This document shows positions 13,236 through 21,537 of a stretch of DNA of 23,991 bases, one piece after another. A program made the translations under genes and the position numbers. The DNA is from Cyanobacteria bacterium UBA5018 (GTDB lineage: Bacteria > Cyanobacteriota > Cyanobacteriia > PCC-6307 > Cyanobiaceae). The stretch's first letter is position 1, and each line of letters begins with the position of its first letter. The stretch is taken from assembly GCA_002396505.1 (NCBI GenBank), contig DGYA01000018.1, forward strand, positions 1,412 to 25,402, read 5' to 3'. A model generated the notes under the pieces. That model saw only the letters and a program-made list of their open reading frames with translations. It made no database searches and was not told the DNA's origin.

Positions 13236-13679
13236 ATGACCGCCGAGACGGCAACCGCCCAAACAGCCACTGCCCCAACCGAAACCGTCCCAGGGCCAGC
13301 CAGCCCAGCGGCCACCGTCACCGACCGGGATGGCAAGGGAATTCTGATCACCGAGACGGCGGTGAAGCAGCTGGGCCAGCTGATCGGCCAGCAGGGCGAC
13401 AACAAGGTTTTGCGGGTGGGCGTGCGCTCCGGCGGTTGCAGCGGCATGAGTTACACGATGGATTTCATCGAAGCGGAAGCGATCCGCCCCGACGACGCCA
13501 GCTATGCCTACGAACCCGAGGGGGTGGCGCCGTTTCGGGTGGTCTGCGATCCCAAGAGCCTGCTGTACATCTACGGGATGCAGCTGGATTTCTCCACCTC
13601 CCTGATCGGCGGCGGTTTCAACTTCACCAACCCCAACGCCACCCAGACCTGCGGCTGCGGCAGCTCCTTCAATGTCTGA
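13236..13679 (+). CDS. IscA/SufA-type iron-sulfur assembly protein
   Basis: This is a 147-residue HesB/IscA/SufA family protein, an A-type carrier that binds Fe-S clusters or iron and passes them to apo-proteins. After a Thr/Ala/Pro-rich N-terminal extension (1-30) the core begins GILITETAVKQLGQLI. The three ligand cysteines are present: C68 in SGGCSGMSY, and C139 and C141 in TQTCGCGSSF. Core length is normal (about 110 residues); the extension is longer than in E. coli IscA. It is divergent from zds and followed after 88 nt by a TPR protein gene on the same strand. Confidence 0.93.
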   Translation: MTAETATAQTATAPTETVPGPASPAATVTDRDGKGILITETAVKQLGQLIGQQGDNKVLRVGVRSGGCSGMSYTMDFIEAEAIRPDDASYAYEPEGVAPFRVVCDPKSLLYIYGMQLDFSTSLIGGGFNFTNPNATQTCGCGSSFNV

Positions 13680-13767
13680 GCCGGCCGGCTGGCTAACCGC
13701 CTTGGCTTGGGGGGGCTCACCAACGGCATGGGAATCTGACTCCATAGCCGATTGATCCGCCGCTGCC

Positions 13768-14235
13768 ATGACGGCCTCCAGCCCCGAGACGGCCTCCAGC
13801 CCAGAAGACCAGACAACCCCGAACGGCGAGTCGCTGTTCGAGCAGGCCATTGGCCGCTACAGCGCCGGTGCGCCGATCGATAGCTTGATCGCAGACTTCA
13901 GCGCCATTACCGAGCAGGCACCGCGCCATTCAGCGGGCTGGACCTGCCTGGCCTGGTTGCAGCTGCTGGCCGGCCAACCGCTGGCGGCGATGAAATCCGC
14001 CAAGGTGGCGGTGCGACTAAACCCCCAGGATCCCCAGAGCCGCATCAACCTCAGCCTGGCGATGCTCGAAACCGGCACCAAGGGAGTGCGTGAACATATC
14101 GACCTCGCCCGCAAGGTGCTGGCGTTGGCGCCCGAATTGGCCACTGAACTGCAGGATTCAATCGCCGATGGACTGGCCCGCAAACCCAACTGGCAGGCCA
14201 TGCTCAAGGTGCAGGCTTGGCTCCAGGAAAACTGA
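13768..14235 (+). CDS. TPR-repeat protein
   Basis: This 155-residue protein has a Ser/Thr/Pro-rich start and two to three degenerate TPR helices: LIADFSAITEQAPRHSAGWT, then CLAWLQLLAGQPLAAMKSAK with VAVRLNPQDPQSRINLSLAM. The first 20 residues are probably disordered. There is no signal peptide, so it should be cytosolic and act through protein contacts. It follows the IscA-type gene, but nothing in the sequence shows what it binds. Confidence 0.8.
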   Translation: MTASSPETASSPEDQTTPNGESLFEQAIGRYSAGAPIDSLIADFSAITEQAPRHSAGWTCLAWLQLLAGQPLAAMKSAKVAVRLNPQDPQSRINLSLAMLETGTKGVREHIDLARKVLALAPELATELQDSIADGLARKPNWQAMLKVQAWLQEN

Positions 14236-14397
14236 GCTGGGACTGGCCCTGCAGCTGCAGCTGAGAATGAAGCTGGGGCTGGGGCTGCGACTGAGCTGGG
14301 GCTGAGCCTGGGATCAGGCTGGGGCTGAGCCTGCGGCCGCGCTGAGCCTGAGGCTGCGGCTGGCTTGAATTGGTCGAGTCGTTGAGTTTTTGAGTCG
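14236..14397 (+). repeat. Imperfect GCTGGGGCTGAGCCTG-type repeats and a GAGTCGTTGA duplication
   Basis: The 162-nt gap between the TPR gene and the next gene is made of degenerate short repeats. GCTGGGGCTGAGCCTG occurs twice and shorter variants (GCTGAGCCTGAGGCTGCGGC) recur up to about 14362. Just before the next start codon GAGTCGTTGA is present twice (14376-14385 and 14392-14401). The second copy contains the TTG start. Confidence 0.8.
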
Positions 14398-15708
14398 TTG
14401 AAGCCCGTCTTACTGCTGAGCAACGGCCACGGGGAAGACCTCAGCGGTGCCCTGCTGGCCGCGGCCCTGCAGCGACTAGGCGTGGCGGTGGAGGCCTTGC
14501 CCCTGGTGGGCCACGGCGATCCCTACCGCCGCCAGGGCATCGCCGTGCTGGGCCATACCCGCAGTTACAGCACCGGCGGCTTGGGCTACACCAGCCTGGC
14601 CGGCCAGCTCACTGAACTGCTCCAGGGCCAGGTGCTCTACCTGCTGGGTCGTCTGGCGCTGCTACGCCACCGCCGTCACCGCTATGCACTGGTGGTGGCG
14701 GTGGGCGACATCCTGCCGCTGCTGGGGGCCTGGCTGAGTGGACGGCCCACAGCGATGTATTTGGTTGCCTATTCGAGCCACTACGAGGGCCGACTGCGGC
14801 TGCCTTGGCCCTGCGGCTGGCTGCTGCGCCAAGCCCGGGTAGTGGCGGTATGGAGCCGCGATGCCCTCACCGCCAGCGATCTCCAGGCCCAGCTGGGCCG
14901 ACCAGTGAGCTTCCTGGGCAACCCCTTCCTCGACCCGGTGGCCCCCGATCAGGCTGGTGCTAAGGATCCAGCTGCCGCTGTTACTGAGGCGGCCAACCAG
15001 ATGGTCAGCCCCAACCAGGCTGCACCAGCGCCTCCTCCATCGACGCCCCCGGCCAGGCGGCTGGCTCTGTTACCCGGTAGCCGCCTGCCGGAAGCCCTGC
15101 ACAACCTGGAGTTGATGCTGCAAATGCTGGCCCTGCTGCCAGCGGAGCTGCGCCAACCAGGGGGCCTGGTGGTGGAGCTGGCCCTGGTGCAGGAGTTGGA
15201 GCTGGTGGCGATCGCCAGCATGGCCCGCCCCCATGGCTGGCAACTGGAGCAGGTGCCTGGGGCCACTGCCGCCAGGGGGCCGCTGCTTGAGGGCCATGGC
15301 CTGCGGCTGCTACTTGGCTGGGGTCGCTTCAGTGGGATCCTGGCGGCCGCGGATCTGGTGATCTCGATGGCGGGCACGGCCAGCGAGCAGGCGGTGGGCC
15401 TGGCCAAGCCGGTGCTGCAACTGGCGGGGCGGGGTCCCCAGTTCACGGAGAGCTTTGCGGAAGCCCAGCGGCGCCTGCTGGGCAGCGGCGTGCATTGCGC
15501 CGACGGGGCGGCTGGCAGCCAGGCCGCCTTGAGGGCCACGGCGACCCTGGCGGCAGCCCTGCTCAAGCAGCTGGCCGATCCAGCCCAGGCGGCCGCCCTG
15601 CAACCCAGCCTGGAGCGCCAGGCTAGTGAGCGCATCGGCAATCCCGGGGGCAGCGAACGCATGGCAAAGGCGATCATGGAGCTGCTCGAAACCTGCCCCC
15701 ATGGCTGA
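14398..15708 (+). CDS. Lipid-A-disaccharide-synthase-related protein (TIGR03492)
   Basis: This 436-residue GT-B-like protein is typical of cyanobacteria. The TTG at 14398 gives MKPVLLLSNGHGEDLSGALL, exactly the conserved family start; no ATG lies nearby. Other conserved pieces are GHTRSYSTGGLGY (about 52-64), LVVAVGDILPLLGAW (about 98-112), YLVAYSSHYEG, VSFLGNPFLDPV (about 175-186), LALLPGSRLPEALHNLELM, and DLVISMAGTASEQAVGLAKP near the C-terminus, which is the sugar-nucleotide binding region. Related LpxB uses UDP-diacylglucosamine; this group's substrate is unknown. A Pro/Ala-rich insert lies at about 190-222. It overlaps the next gene by 8 nt. Confidence 0.88.
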   Translation: MKPVLLLSNGHGEDLSGALLAAALQRLGVAVEALPLVGHGDPYRRQGIAVLGHTRSYSTGGLGYTSLAGQLTELLQGQVLYLLGRLALLRHRRHRYALVVAVGDILPLLGAWLSGRPTAMYLVAYSSHYEGRLRLPWPCGWLLRQARVVAVWSRDALTASDLQAQLGRPVSFLGNPFLDPVAPDQAGAKDPAAAVTEAANQMVSPNQAAPAPPPSTPPARRLALLPGSRLPEALHNLELMLQMLALLPAELRQPGGLVVELALVQELELVAIASMARPHGWQLEQVPGATAARGPLLEGHGLRLLLGWGRFSGILAAADLVISMAGTASEQAVGLAKPVLQLAGRGPQFTESFAEAQRRLLGSGVHCADGAAGSQAALRATATLAAALLKQLADPAQAAALQPSLERQASERIGNPGGSERMAKAIMELLETCPHG

Positions 15709-15958
15709 ACCCGCCAGTCCCCTGCAGCGGCTCAAGGGGGCGATCGACACCCTGCTTGTGATCGACGTATTCGTGGTGATCGCCGGCGCCTGCTGGTTCG
15801 CCGTGGCGGTGGGCCTGAACAGCCAGCACCTGGAGGCGCCGCTGAAACTGTTTCAAGCCCTCTGGGAGCCCCTGTTCACCCCGGCGATCGGCCTGCTGAT
15901 GGGCGCCGCCCTGCTCAGCGGGGCGATGGCTTGGTGGCAGAAGCAAGTGCGGCGCTGA
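15701..15958 (+). CDS. Small conserved membrane protein
   Basis: This 85-residue protein starts at ATG 15701, overlapping the stop of the TIGR03492 gene by 8 nt, so it is translationally coupled. Two hydrophobic helices are seen at about 19-38 (LLVIDVFVVIAGACWFAVAV) and 60-78 (FTPAIGLLMGAALLSGAMAW), with a short basic tail (QKQVRR). It has no known function. Its 3' end overlaps the convergent epimerase gene by 44 nt. Confidence 0.78.
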   Translation: MAEPASPLQRLKGAIDTLLVIDVFVVIAGACWFAVAVGLNSQHLEAPLKLFQALWEPLFTPAIGLLMGAALLSGAMAWWQKQVRR

Positions 15959-16850
15959 GCTCGGGCCAGCGCCAGCTGAAACCCTGCTGTCGCAGCCGCT
16001 GCGGCAGCACCTGCTGCCCCTCCAGCACCACCTGGGCCCCATCGCCGAGCAGCAGCTGCAAAATCGCCCCGGGCACGGGCAACAGGCTGGGCCGCCCCAG
16101 CACCCGGCCCAGACCGGCGGCGAACTGGGCCATGGTGGTGGGTTCGGGAGCCACGGCGTTGTAAACACCGCTGTAAGCGGGGTCCGCCAGGGCGGTGGCG
16201 ATCAGGCGGCAGAGATCCTGGCGATGGATCCAGCTCATCCACTGGCGGCCGGAGCCCACCGGCCCACCAAAGCCAGCCCGAAACACCGGCAGCATCTTGC
16301 CCAATGCGCCGCCATCGGGGCCGAGCACGATGCCCAGGCGCAGCTTCACCAGCCGGCAACCGCTCGGGGCCCGATCGGCTGCCGCCTCCCACTTACGACA
16401 AATCTCGGCCAGGAAATCGCCGCCGCTGGCGCTGGCTTCATCGAAGCGGGCCGCAACGCTGCTGCCGTAGTAACCCACGGCCGAGCCATTCACCAACACC
16501 GCCGGCGGCGTCGCCTGGGCGGCCATCGCCCGCACCAGCAGCTCGGTGCTGTTTACCCGGCTGTCGAGCAGCAGCTGACGGTGGGCGGGGGTCCAGCGCC
16601 GCTCGGCGATCGGCTCTCCCACCAGATTCACCACCCCCTCAGCAGCGGCCAGGGCCGCCAATAGGCGATCGTCCTGCCAGCTGGCCGCCAGGGCCGGATC
16701 GAGCCGCAACAGCTCGAGCCGCTCCCCCACCAGGGCAGGGAAGGGATTGGCCTGGCGGCTCACCAGGGTGAGTTGATGGCCGAGTTGCAGCAGGTGCGGC
16801 ACCAGCTCGCGACCGACAAAGCCCGAACAGCCCAGTAGCAGCAGTCGCAC
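15915..16850 (-). CDS. TIGR01777-family SDR epimerase
   Basis: This is a 311-residue NAD(P)-binding Rossmann protein of the extended SDR class, homologous to YfcH and to the chloroplast SulA/Giant Chloroplast 1 group. The nucleotide motif GCSGFVG is at 8-14, followed by LVSRQANPFPAL. Family marks include VNLVGEPIAERRWTPAHRQL (about 94-113), VNGSAVGYYGSS (about 140-151), the acidic WMSWIHRQDLCRLI segment, and the C-terminal DUF1731 region with VLPQRLRQQGFSWRWPEL. The reaction is unknown; plant and cyanobacterial relatives have been linked to cell or plastid division. It lies 10 nt downstream of the antiporter gene, forming an operon, and overlaps the convergent small membrane protein gene. Confidence 0.9.
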   Translation of the reverse strand: MRLLLLGCSGFVGRELVPHLLQLGHQLTLVSRQANPFPALVGERLELLRLDPALAASWQDDRLLAALAAAEGVVNLVGEPIAERRWTPAHRQLLLDSRVNSTELLVRAMAAQATPPAVLVNGSAVGYYGSSVAARFDEASASGGDFLAEICRKWEAAADRAPSGCRLVKLRLGIVLGPDGGALGKMLPVFRAGFGGPVGSGRQWMSWIHRQDLCRLIATALADPAYSGVYNAVAPEPTTMAQFAAGLGRVLGRPSLLPVPGAILQLLLGDGAQVVLEGQQVLPQRLRQQGFSWRWPELSAALASATKPSPR

Positions 16851-16860
16851 CGATAGCCCC

Positions 16861-18063
16861 CTACTTGCCCATGGAGGCTAGGCCCAGCCGCCTGGCCAGG
16901 GGCACCAGGGCCACGGCTTGCCCCAACAGGCCGATCAGCACCACCCCCAGGGCCAGGGCCGGCATCTGGCGCCCCCAGGCCACGGAGCTGGCGGCGGCCT
17001 GGATGGCCAGGGCGATCGGCACCGCCCCCCGCAGGCCGGCGCAGGAGATCATCAACCGCTCAGGGCGACTAAAACCAACGCGGAACAGCAACATTTCCAC
17101 CAGCGGCCAGCGCACCAGCATCAGGGCCAGCACCAGCAGCAGCGCCCGGCCGGCCGAATCCACCACCTGATCGGGCTGCACCACCAGGCCCATGCATAAA
17201 AACAGCAGCAGTTCAGCCAACTTGGCGAAGCCGGCATGGGCCTGCTCCAGGGCGTCGCGGTCGCAATCGGAGCTGTTGCCCAGCACCAGGCCGGCGATAT
17301 AGGCCGCCAACAGGCCGCTGCCCCCCAGCAACTGGGTGGCACCCACCAGCAGGCACAGCACCGCCAAACTGGACACCGCCAGCAGCGAGGGCACGCCGCC
17401 GCACAACTTGGCCGAGAGCAGCTGGCTGGCGAGACTGCCGCCGAGGAAGCCGAGCAGGGCACCGAGCAGAAACTGGCGCAACACCTCGATCACCAGATAT
17501 GAAGCGCTGGTATCGCCATCACCGGAGGCCAGGGCTAGGGCCAAGCCCGCCAGCACCACCGCCACGGGATCGTTGAAAGCCGATTCGCACTCCAGCAGGT
17601 CGAGCAAGCGCTGGGGCAGCCGGCCGGCCAGGGGCCGCAACAGGGCCAGCACCGCCGAGGCGTCAGTACTGCAGACCATCGCCCCAACAAACAGGGCCAT
17701 CGGCAAACTGGCGGCCCAATTGGCGCCGGCGAGCCGCTCCAGGCCCAGCACTCCGCCCATCAGCAGTATTGCGGTGAGGCCGGCCCCCAGGGTGGCCAGC
17801 CGGGCGGCGGGGCGCAGCACACTGCGCAGGGCAGCCCAATTGGTGGTGAGCCCGCCAAAGAACAGCACCAGCACCAGGGCCACCTGGGCGATCTGATTGG
17901 CCTGGTCGAGGCTTAGCAGCGGTGGTGGCTGACCTGGAATCGCCTCCAGGTTGTTGTCGATCAGCAGCCCCAGCAGCAACACCAGCAGGATTCCAGGCAG
18001 GCGAATCCTGGCGGCGATGTCATCGAGCAGCACCGCCACCAGCAGCAGGGCCCCGAACACCAT
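16861..18063 (-). CDS. CPA1-type cation:proton antiporter
   Basis: From ATG 18063 the protein has 400 residues; a TTG at 18090 would add nine. The open frame extends to 18393, but the extra N-terminus is low-quality and would run into ndhO. About 11-12 hydrophobic helices are visible. Antiporter motifs include CSTDASAVLALL (about 131-142), corresponding to the TDPV-type segment, ESAFNDPVAVVLAG (about 160-173) with the ion-binding Asp, and GLRGAVPIALAIQAA near the C-terminus. Family members exchange Na+ or K+ for H+ across the plasma or thylakoid membrane. It leads a two-gene operon with the epimerase. Confidence 0.88.
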   Translation of the reverse strand: MVFGALLLVAVLLDDIAARIRLPGILLVLLLGLLIDNNLEAIPGQPPPLLSLDQANQIAQVALVLVLFFGGLTTNWAALRSVLRPAARLATLGAGLTAILLMGGVLGLERLAGANWAASLPMALFVGAMVCSTDASAVLALLRPLAGRLPQRLLDLLECESAFNDPVAVVLAGLALALASGDGDTSASYLVIEVLRQFLLGALLGFLGGSLASQLLSAKLCGGVPSLLAVSSLAVLCLLVGATQLLGGSGLLAAYIAGLVLGNSSDCDRDALEQAHAGFAKLAELLLFLCMGLVVQPDQVVDSAGRALLLVLALMLVRWPLVEMLLFRVGFSRPERLMISCAGLRGAVPIALAIQAAASSVAWGRQMPALALGVVLIGLLGQAVALVPLARRLGLASMGK

Positions 18064-18349
18064 CAAGTAGAGGGCGAGGTGGGAGGTCAAGGGGCGGCGA
18101 CCAGGACATTGGCCCCAGCGTGGCAGGCCAATCTCAGCCGGCCACCCGAGCCCCAGCCAATGGAGCCCTGATTTTGCAAGGGTTCTCGACTGGCGGGGCC
18201 AGGGAAATGGCGCTTTTTCATAGGCGCTATAGCCAAACTGCGGGCCAAACCGGGCAGTATTGCCCCAGCAGCCAGCTCTGTTGAACGATCGCCAAGCGGT
18301 GATCGCCGCCCACAGCTGGCTGAGCCGATCGTCGCCAGAGAGCCCCCCG
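18064..18349. other. Divergent promoter region between antiporter gene and ndhO
   Basis: About 290 bases lie between divergent starts, so both promoters are expected here. Frames of both flanking genes extend into it, but their predicted sequence is Arg/Trp/Gly-rich and not domain-like. No dyad or terminator stood out. Confidence 0.45.
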
Positions 18350-18613
18350 ATGACCGAATCTCCAACCCCAACCGCCGCTGGCCCCGCCGCCAAGGTGCAG
18401 CCCTTGAAGAAGGGCAGCCTGGTGCGGGTGAATCGCCTGGCCTACGGCGGCAGCCTGGAGGCCCAGGCCAGCGATCCCCTGCCGCCCGATTACATCCTGG
18501 AGGGCCCTGGGGAGATCGTGGCCCTCAAGGGCGACTACGCCCAGCTGCGCTGGCGCCTGCCCGTACCCGACGTGTGGCTGCGGCTCGACCAGCTGGAGGC
18601 GTTTGAGGCCTGA
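18350..18613 (+). CDS. ndhO: NAD(P)H-quinone oxidoreductase subunit O
   Basis: This is an 87-residue NdhO, a small peripheral subunit found only in cyanobacterial and chloroplast NDH-1, which works in cyclic electron flow, respiration and CO2 uptake. The ATG at 18350 follows the family start. After a variable Thr/Pro/Ala-rich tail the conserved core runs LKKGSLVRVNRLAYGGSLEA (about 20-39), PPDYILEGPGEIVALKGDYA (about 48-67) and WLRLDQLEAFE at the end. Length is slightly over the family average because of the N-terminal tail. It is a monocistronic-looking gene facing a convergent J-domain gene. Confidence 0.95.
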   Translation: MTESPTPTAAGPAAKVQPLKKGSLVRVNRLAYGGSLEAQASDPLPPDYILEGPGEIVALKGDYAQLRWRLPVPDVWLRLDQLEAFEA

Positions 18614-18636
18614 ATTTGGTGACCTAAGGACTTGAT

Positions 18637-19314
18637 TTAGATGTCCAGGCAGCGGCGCTGCTCCAACAGCTGGCTGCGCTGCCGCTTGGCTTGCCGCAAT
18701 AACTCGCGGCCATCGCGCAGGTAGGAATCCACGTAGCCCATGGTGTAGCGCTCCAGGTCGGCCAGGGCGTCCTGCACTTGGCTGAGGCAGTGGTAGAGAC
18801 CAAGGGCCAAATCCCTGGCGGCAGCTGGGGCTGCCTGGGAGCGGTAGAGCTTGTCCACCTTGTCGAGCTTGAGCCGGCTCTGCTCCAAATAGGCACAGAA
18901 AACCGCCATCAGCTCATCGTCGTAGGGATCGGCCGCCAGGGCCCGCAGCTGGGCGGGGAAGGGATTGATCACCTGGGCCAGCAGCCGATCGATCGGGCCA
19001 TACACCCCCTGCAGCCACGCCGCCAGCCGCTCCTCCAGCTCGGCGCCACGGCGGCTGGCCCTGCGGGCGGCGGCGGCGGCCACCTGGCTCGCCCCCCCAT
19101 CCTCCAGCCGCCGATCCAGGGCTCGACGGCGCTCGCCATCGCCCAGCACCTCCCAGGCGGCATTGAGGGCCACGATCGTGAGCGCATCGCCGCCGGCATC
19201 GGGATGGTGCCGCTTCACCAGGGCCCGGTAGGCGCTCTTGATTTCGGCGGCGCTGGCCTGGCGCGAGACGCCGAGCACGGCGTAGGGATCCTGAGCCAGC
19301 GAGAAAGGGGTCAA
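18637..19314 (-). CDS. J-domain (DnaJ-like) protein
   Basis: From TTG 19314 the protein has 225 residues; the open frame to 19416 adds a poorly conserved Arg/Gly/Pro-rich piece and no ATG is close to the domain. An N-terminal J domain (about 9-65) has DPYAVLGVSRQASAAEIKSA and the obligatory HPD in KRHHPDAGG, so it can stimulate an Hsp70 ATPase. The rest lacks Gly/Phe and zinc-finger regions, which makes it a type III J protein. It is helical and charged, with WLQGVYGPIDRLLAQVINPF and a C-terminal coiled-coil-like SYLRDGRELLRQAKRQRSQL. It probably recruits Hsp70 to a specific client. Confidence 0.85.
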   Translation of the reverse strand: MTPFSLAQDPYAVLGVSRQASAAEIKSAYRALVKRHHPDAGGDALTIVALNAAWEVLGDGERRRALDRRLEDGGASQVAAAAARRASRRGAELEERLAAWLQGVYGPIDRLLAQVINPFPAQLRALAADPYDDELMAVFCAYLEQSRLKLDKVDKLYRSQAAPAAARDLALGLYHCLSQVQDALADLERYTMGYVDSYLRDGRELLRQAKRQRSQLLEQRRCLDI

Positions 19315-19661
19315 CCGAGCTGCCCTAACAACTATTCCCCCATCTTCGGCGCTAAGGGCGCCTGGCGGCCCCAAGCCAAGGCAAAACCGGCGGGCAGCGC
19401 CTACGGGCAACCGCATGCCAAACCAATTCTGCGATCACAGACCCGCAGATTGACCTGGCAACAGCACAGCAATAATTACACAAAGCAACAATTAGACAGA
19501 AAAATTACACGGCAATGCTAGCGGAACTGGACAAATCAGCTGACAATATCGATTCGCCAACAAGCTGCATAAGCAAAAGGGGCTCTTGCTTATGCAGCAA
19601 GAGCCCCAGGGTTATCGAGCTAATTAGGCCGAAAATCAGCTGTAAAGCTCAGATCGGAAGA
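19315..19661. other. Intergenic region between porin and J-domain gene
   Basis: About 350 bases contain no gene. The left half is the likely promoter region of the J-domain gene and is AT-rich at 19440-19520. The right half contains the porin terminator and a second, overlapping hairpin (19565-19607). Confidence 0.6.
19575..19607 (-). terminator. Rho-independent terminator of the porin gene
   Basis: On the minus strand an 11-bp perfect stem GGGGCTCTTGC / GCAAGAGCCCC with a 7-nt loop (TGCATAA) is followed directly by TTTT. It lies 54 nt beyond the porin stop. Strong stem and position make it the porin terminator. Confidence 0.92.
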
Positions 19662-21338
19662 TCAGAACTTGAAGGTGGTCTTAACAAGGCCACCGAAGTT
19701 GGTGAGGGCATTGCCACCGGCAACTTCACGACCAATGGCACCGGTGGGGGCGCTGAGGTAGTAGATGGCGGGGGTAACGCTGATGTTGTCGGTAACTTGG
19801 AACTTGTACCACCACTCCCAGGCGTAGTTGCCGTCGTTGGGCTTGCCTTTGAATTGGCTGGTGGCGAAGGTGGGCTGACCAAAGGCCATGCCCAGGGTGT
19901 TGCCCTTGAGGAAGGCATCAGCCCACTGCAGGCCCACGTACCAGTTCTGGGCGGCGGTGACTTCGGCGCCGGTGAGACCCACACCAGCAGGGCCGCTGGC
20001 GCCAGACAGGGTGCTGTAGCCCCAGCCAGTGCTGATCGAGGGGATGAAGCCGGTCTCCTTAGGCGACCAGTAGGCGCTCAGGCCATAGTTGCTGTTGCTG
20101 CCGGTAAAACCGGACAGGGCCAGGGGAGTGGCGTTACCGCCGTAAGGGCCTGCGCCATTTTGGCCGTAAGTGTAGGCAAATGCCGCACCGTAGTTAGAAC
20201 CGGCATAGCCCAACTGGGCGGTGAAGGTGGAGACCGCGGCACTCGTGCCGATACCACCACCAATTGGATTGTTTACAACTGCGCCGCCGGCGACTGTAAC
20301 TTTCTGAACTGGGCTGCCGCTATTGGCATTAGACGAAACGTAGTTAAGGCTGGCGTTGAAGCCGTTCTTGGCATAGGTAACACCAGCACCACCGCCCAGG
20401 TTCAGGCTGTAGGCACCGGGAGCACCGGCGTAGGTGAAGATGTCGAGGACGGTGTCAGCGGGGTAAGCGCTGGGCCACATGGCCAGCATGTCGTCCTGAC
20501 GAACCCGGGGACCAACGACAACATTGAAGCCATCGCCTACGGGGAATTTGTAGAAGAGGCGATCAATGCTAACTACGTTGGCGCCAGCGGGATCCTGGAA
20601 CGAGGTTTCCATCCCGGTGAGATTGGAAATGTTGGTCTTACTGCCGCCATTGTAGGCGGAAGCACCAAAGTTGCCGGCGCGCAGGCGGGTGCGCAGCAGG
20701 TCCTTGCCAGTGAAGCTGGTGTCCAGGTCTAGGCGAACGTCGTAGTTGAAGGAGGTGCCGCCTTGTGTGGCCTTGGCGTAATTTTTAAGGCTGCGATCAC
20801 TGAGGGGGAGCAGACCTGCTCCAGCAAATTGGGCGCTAGTTACAACGTTGCCGTTGCCGCCGTAGGAGTTGCCGCCCAGAACGAAGGCTGCATAGCCCTT
20901 CAGTTTGGTGGTGGTGGAGAACTGATTGGCTTCCAGTTCACCCACGCGGGCCTCGAGGCCATCGACACGGCCCTTGAGGATGGCGAGTTCCTTCTGGAAT
21001 TCCTTCATCAGGCGCTTCAGCTCGTCGGTCACTTCAGTGACGCGGTCGAGGCAGGCGTTGAGCAGTGCGGCGGCCTCAAAGCGGGTCATCGCCTGGCCAC
21101 CCTTGAAGGTGCCATTGGGATAACCGGCCACGCAGCCGTAGCGCTCGATCAGGTTGCTCAGTGCCTGATAAGCCCAATCGGTGGGCTTTACATCAGAGAA
21201 CTGGGAGATGCTGGTGACCTGCTCCTGGCTGGTGTACTGGCTCACGCCAGCGATGTTCAGCTCAGCGGCGCCGGCGGCCATCGGGGCCAACAGGCCCAGG
21301 GCGGCTGGAGCCAGCAGCAGTTGCTGGAAAAGTTTCAT
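19662..21338 (-). CDS. Cyanobacterial outer-membrane porin (SLH + OprB type, SomA-like)
   Basis: This 558-residue protein starts at ATG 21338 with GAGGA just upstream. A signal peptide (MKLFQQLLLAPAALGLLAPM, cleavage probably after GAA near residue 26) is followed by an SLH domain (about 44-105) with FSDVKPTDWAYQALSNLIER and YPNGTFKGGQAMTRFEAAA. This domain anchors the barrel to the cell-wall layer. Next is a coiled coil (KRLMKEFQKELAILKGRVDG; LEARVGELEANQF). The rest is a Gly/Asn/Ser/Thr-rich beta barrel with alternating aromatics, ending in F (VKTTFKF), the signature for barrel insertion. The family passes ions and small solutes and is sometimes annotated as an iron-uptake porin. It is a single-gene unit with its own terminator. 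Confidence 0.93.
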   Translation of the reverse strand: MKLFQQLLLAPAALGLLAPMAAGAAELNIAGVSQYTSQEQVTSISQFSDVKPTDWAYQALSNLIERYGCVAGYPNGTFKGGQAMTRFEAAALLNACLDRVTEVTDELKRLMKEFQKELAILKGRVDGLEARVGELEANQFSTTTKLKGYAAFVLGGNSYGGNGNVVTSAQFAGAGLLPLSDRSLKNYAKATQGGTSFNYDVRLDLDTSFTGKDLLRTRLRAGNFGASAYNGGSKTNISNLTGMETSFQDPAGANVVSIDRLFYKFPVGDGFNVVVGPRVRQDDMLAMWPSAYPADTVLDIFTYAGAPGAYSLNLGGGAGVTYAKNGFNASLNYVSSNANSGSPVQKVTVAGGAVVNNPIGGGIGTSAAVSTFTAQLGYAGSNYGAAFAYTYGQNGAGPYGGNATPLALSGFTGSNSNYGLSAYWSPKETGFIPSISTGWGYSTLSGASGPAGVGLTGAEVTAAQNWYVGLQWADAFLKGNTLGMAFGQPTFATSQFKGKPNDGNYAWEWWYKFQVTDNISVTPAIYYLSAPTGAIGREVAGGNALTNFGGLVKTTFKF

Positions 21339-21537
21339 GGAATCCTCACACTTGGTAGGCGCGATGCGCCAACCGAGAGTTTGGGGCCAAAGCAGCTCAG
21401 TGGCCAGAGTCGCTGTGTCAGAGATCACACCGGCCACCCCCTCACCCCGCCACCCCCCTACCGCCCGGATCGCCCTGGGCTGGCGAGGGCCCATCCCCCA
21501 TTAGCAGCCCCCTGGACAAGCTGGCAAAGTGCCAGCC
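21339..21537. promoter_or_regulatory. Divergent promoter region of porin and GT-C genes
   Basis: The 199 bases between the porin ATG and the plus-strand glycosyltransferase ATG should contain both promoters. The porin side has a ribosome site GAGGA at 21343-21347. Specific -10/-35 boxes could not be assigned with confidence. Confidence 0.45.

Noticed and set aside
18064..18393. N-terminal extension of the antiporter by about 110 residues
   Set aside because: It is Arg/Trp/Gly-rich without domain features, is not membrane-like and overlaps the start of ndhO on the other strand.
19515..20732. Long plus-strand open frame opposite the porin
   Set aside because: It is Gly/Ala/Val-rich antisense of barrel repeats and starts upstream of the porin terminator. 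It is not a gene.
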